This document shows positions 5,310-5,844 of a stretch of DNA of 5,844 bases, piece after piece. Each line of letters begins with the position of its first letter. Position 1 is the first letter of the stretch. The notes under the pieces were generated by a model. It was given only the letters and a program-made list of their open reading frames with translations. It searched no databases and was not told the DNA's origin. The translations under genes were made by a program, and so were the position numbers. The stretch is from Deltaproteobacteria bacterium (lineage in GTDB: Bacteria; Desulfobacterota; GWC2-55-46), in NCBI GenBank assembly GCA_030646655.1, contig JAUSLB010000160.1:1-5844 (forward strand), given 5' to 3'.

Positions 5310-5393
5310 ATGACATCCCCGCATCCACCGCTTCCTTGCGAGTTTGAAAATCTCTTGAGGAGCGGCCTCATAAATCGTAAACTCTTCGCATGA
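5310..5393 (+). CDS. 27-residue small ORF coupled to arfB (putative leader peptide)
   Basis: ATG at 5310 opens a 27-codon frame (MTSPHPPLPCEFENLL and 11 more residues, ending KLFA). Its TGA at 5391-5393 overlaps the arfB ATG at 5390 in an ATGA arrangement. It has a strong Shine-Dalgarno sequence, AAGGGAGAGG (5291-5300), nine bases before the ATG. ArfB itself has none (the bases before it are ACTCTTCGC). The simplest reading is that ribosomes load on the small ORF and reinitiate on arfB. No membrane or known leader signature is visible. It resembles no peptide I know, so whether the peptide matters or only its translation does is open. Chance is unlikely to give both the strong site and the exact overlap, but the ORF is short. 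Confidence 0.55.
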   Translation: MTSPHPPLPCEFENLLRSGLINRKLFA

Positions 5394-5809
5394 TACGCGT
5401 TACCGGCAATATCTTTATAGACGAGAGCGAGATACAGGAGGAGTTCATGCGCTCGGGGGGCCCCGGGGGCCAGCATGTAAACAAGGTCTCTACGGCAGTA
5501 CAGCTCCGCTTCGATATCATGGGCTCAAAATTACCTCAGGAAGTGAAGGAGAGGCTCTCCCGCCTCGGAGGCCGGAGAGTTACTGAAGAAGGCGTCCTCA
5601 TACTCTCGGCAAGGGGATCAAGAAGCAGGGAGATGAACAGGAAAGAGGCGATGGAAAAGCTCCTGGGCCTCATAAGGAAGGCGGCGGAGGCGCCCAGAAA
5701 AAGGATAAAGACAAGGCCGTCCTTCTCCGCCAAACAGAAGAGGGTAGACCGGAAGAAAGTAAGGGGCGGCGCCAAAAAGATGAGAAAGAAGGTTAAAGGG
5801 GAGGAATAG
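5390..5809 (+). CDS. arfB: alternative ribosome-rescue factor ArfB (YaeJ-type peptidyl-tRNA hydrolase)
   Basis: The 139-residue protein is close to the 140 of E. coli ArfB. The N-terminal catalytic domain carries the class-I release-factor signature RSGGPGGQHVNKVSTAVQLR, with the GGQ at residues 26-28. ESEIQEEF precedes it, and SRSREMNRKEAMEKL (about residues 78-92) matches the conserved region of the family. The C-terminal tail from about residue 100 (PRKRIKTRPSFSAKQKRVDR onward) is strongly basic. In ArfB that tail enters the empty mRNA channel of stalled ribosomes while the GGQ hydrolyses the peptidyl-tRNA. There is no codon-recognition domain, which separates it from RF1/RF2. The start at 5390 matches the family start. 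It lacks its own ribosome-binding site and overlaps the upstream 27-codon ORF by ATGA. Unlike the response regulator, its base composition agrees with lptF. Confidence 0.92.
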   Translation: MIRVTGNIFIDESEIQEEFMRSGGPGGQHVNKVSTAVQLRFDIMGSKLPQEVKERLSRLGGRRVTEEGVLILSARGSRSREMNRKEAMEKLLGLIRKAAEAPRKRIKTRPSFSAKQKRVDRKKVRGGAKKMRKKVKGEE

Positions 5810-5818
5810 CTATGTGTT

Positions 5819-5844
5819 GGGTTACGCGGAGTTTACCCTGAGCG
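5819..5844. repeat. dispersed repeat entering the right edge
   Basis: GGGTTACGCGGAGTTTAC (5819-5836) matches 3861-3878 at 15 of 18 positions. It is followed by CCTGAGCG, which looks like the beginning of a CCCTGAGCGAAG-type palindrome common in intergenic DNA of several bacterial lineages; the rest is outside the window. A strong GGGGAGGA (5799-5806) precedes an ATG at 5812, but that frame stops after nine codons. The frame from GTG at 5814 stays open to the edge and cannot be judged. Confidence 0.5.

Noticed and set aside
5536..5775. minus-strand frame of 79 codons
   Set aside because: It is antisense to arfB.
5812..5841. ATG with a strong upstream AGGAG-like site after arfB
   Set aside because: The frame stops after nine codons and lies in a dispersed repeat.

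Overview
The window looks like chromosomal DNA of a Gram-negative bacterium. The evidence is a pair of LPS-export permease genes (lptF-lptG), a GGQ-type ribosome-rescue factor, bacterial tRNAs with encoded CCA ends, and sigma70-like promoter boxes. Codon use is GC-leaning but rich in AGG and ATA codons. With the many short dispersed hairpins, this fits an uncultured Nitrospirota- or Desulfobacterota-like lineage, but that placement is a low-confidence impression. Nothing in the sequence fixes the taxon.

Layout. Positions 1-2129 (minus strand) hold lptF and then lptG, joined by an ATGA stop/start overlap; lptG runs off the left edge. Positions 2130-3536 form a compact accessory block: a 110-bp structured repeat (2185-2294), a promoter, a small HEPN-like protein with a TTG start (2527-2913), a second copy of the repeat (3020-3127), and an XRE-type HTH regulator starting 31 bp after it (3159-3536). 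Positions 3537-3991 contain no convincing gene but hold inverted repeats and one member of a dispersed repeat. Positions 3992-4270 form a complete stable-RNA unit: promoter, tRNA-Lys(UUU), tRNA-Glu(UUC) and a textbook intrinsic terminator.

Positions 4329-4526 (minus) carry a frameshifted remnant of a tyrosine-recombinase integrase, right behind the tRNAs, so an integrative element probably once sat here. Two perfect 13-bp-stem hairpins (4528-4558 and 4654-4685) follow. Positions 4748-5134 (minus) encode an AT-rich single-domain response regulator. Positions 5310-5809 (plus) encode a 27-codon ORF with a strong Shine-Dalgarno sequence that overlaps arfB by ATGA. The right edge enters another dispersed repeat related to the one at 3861.

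How the genes relate. LptF and LptG would form the permease of the LptB2FG LPS extractor. The tRNAs and ArfB belong to translation. The HEPN gene, the HTH gene and the response regulator look like accessory genes with no partner inside the window. I do not see a convincing complete new defence or mobile system. The best leads are the repeat-flanked HEPN gene with a substituted catalytic arginine, the small ORF coupled to arfB, and the repeat and hairpin families.
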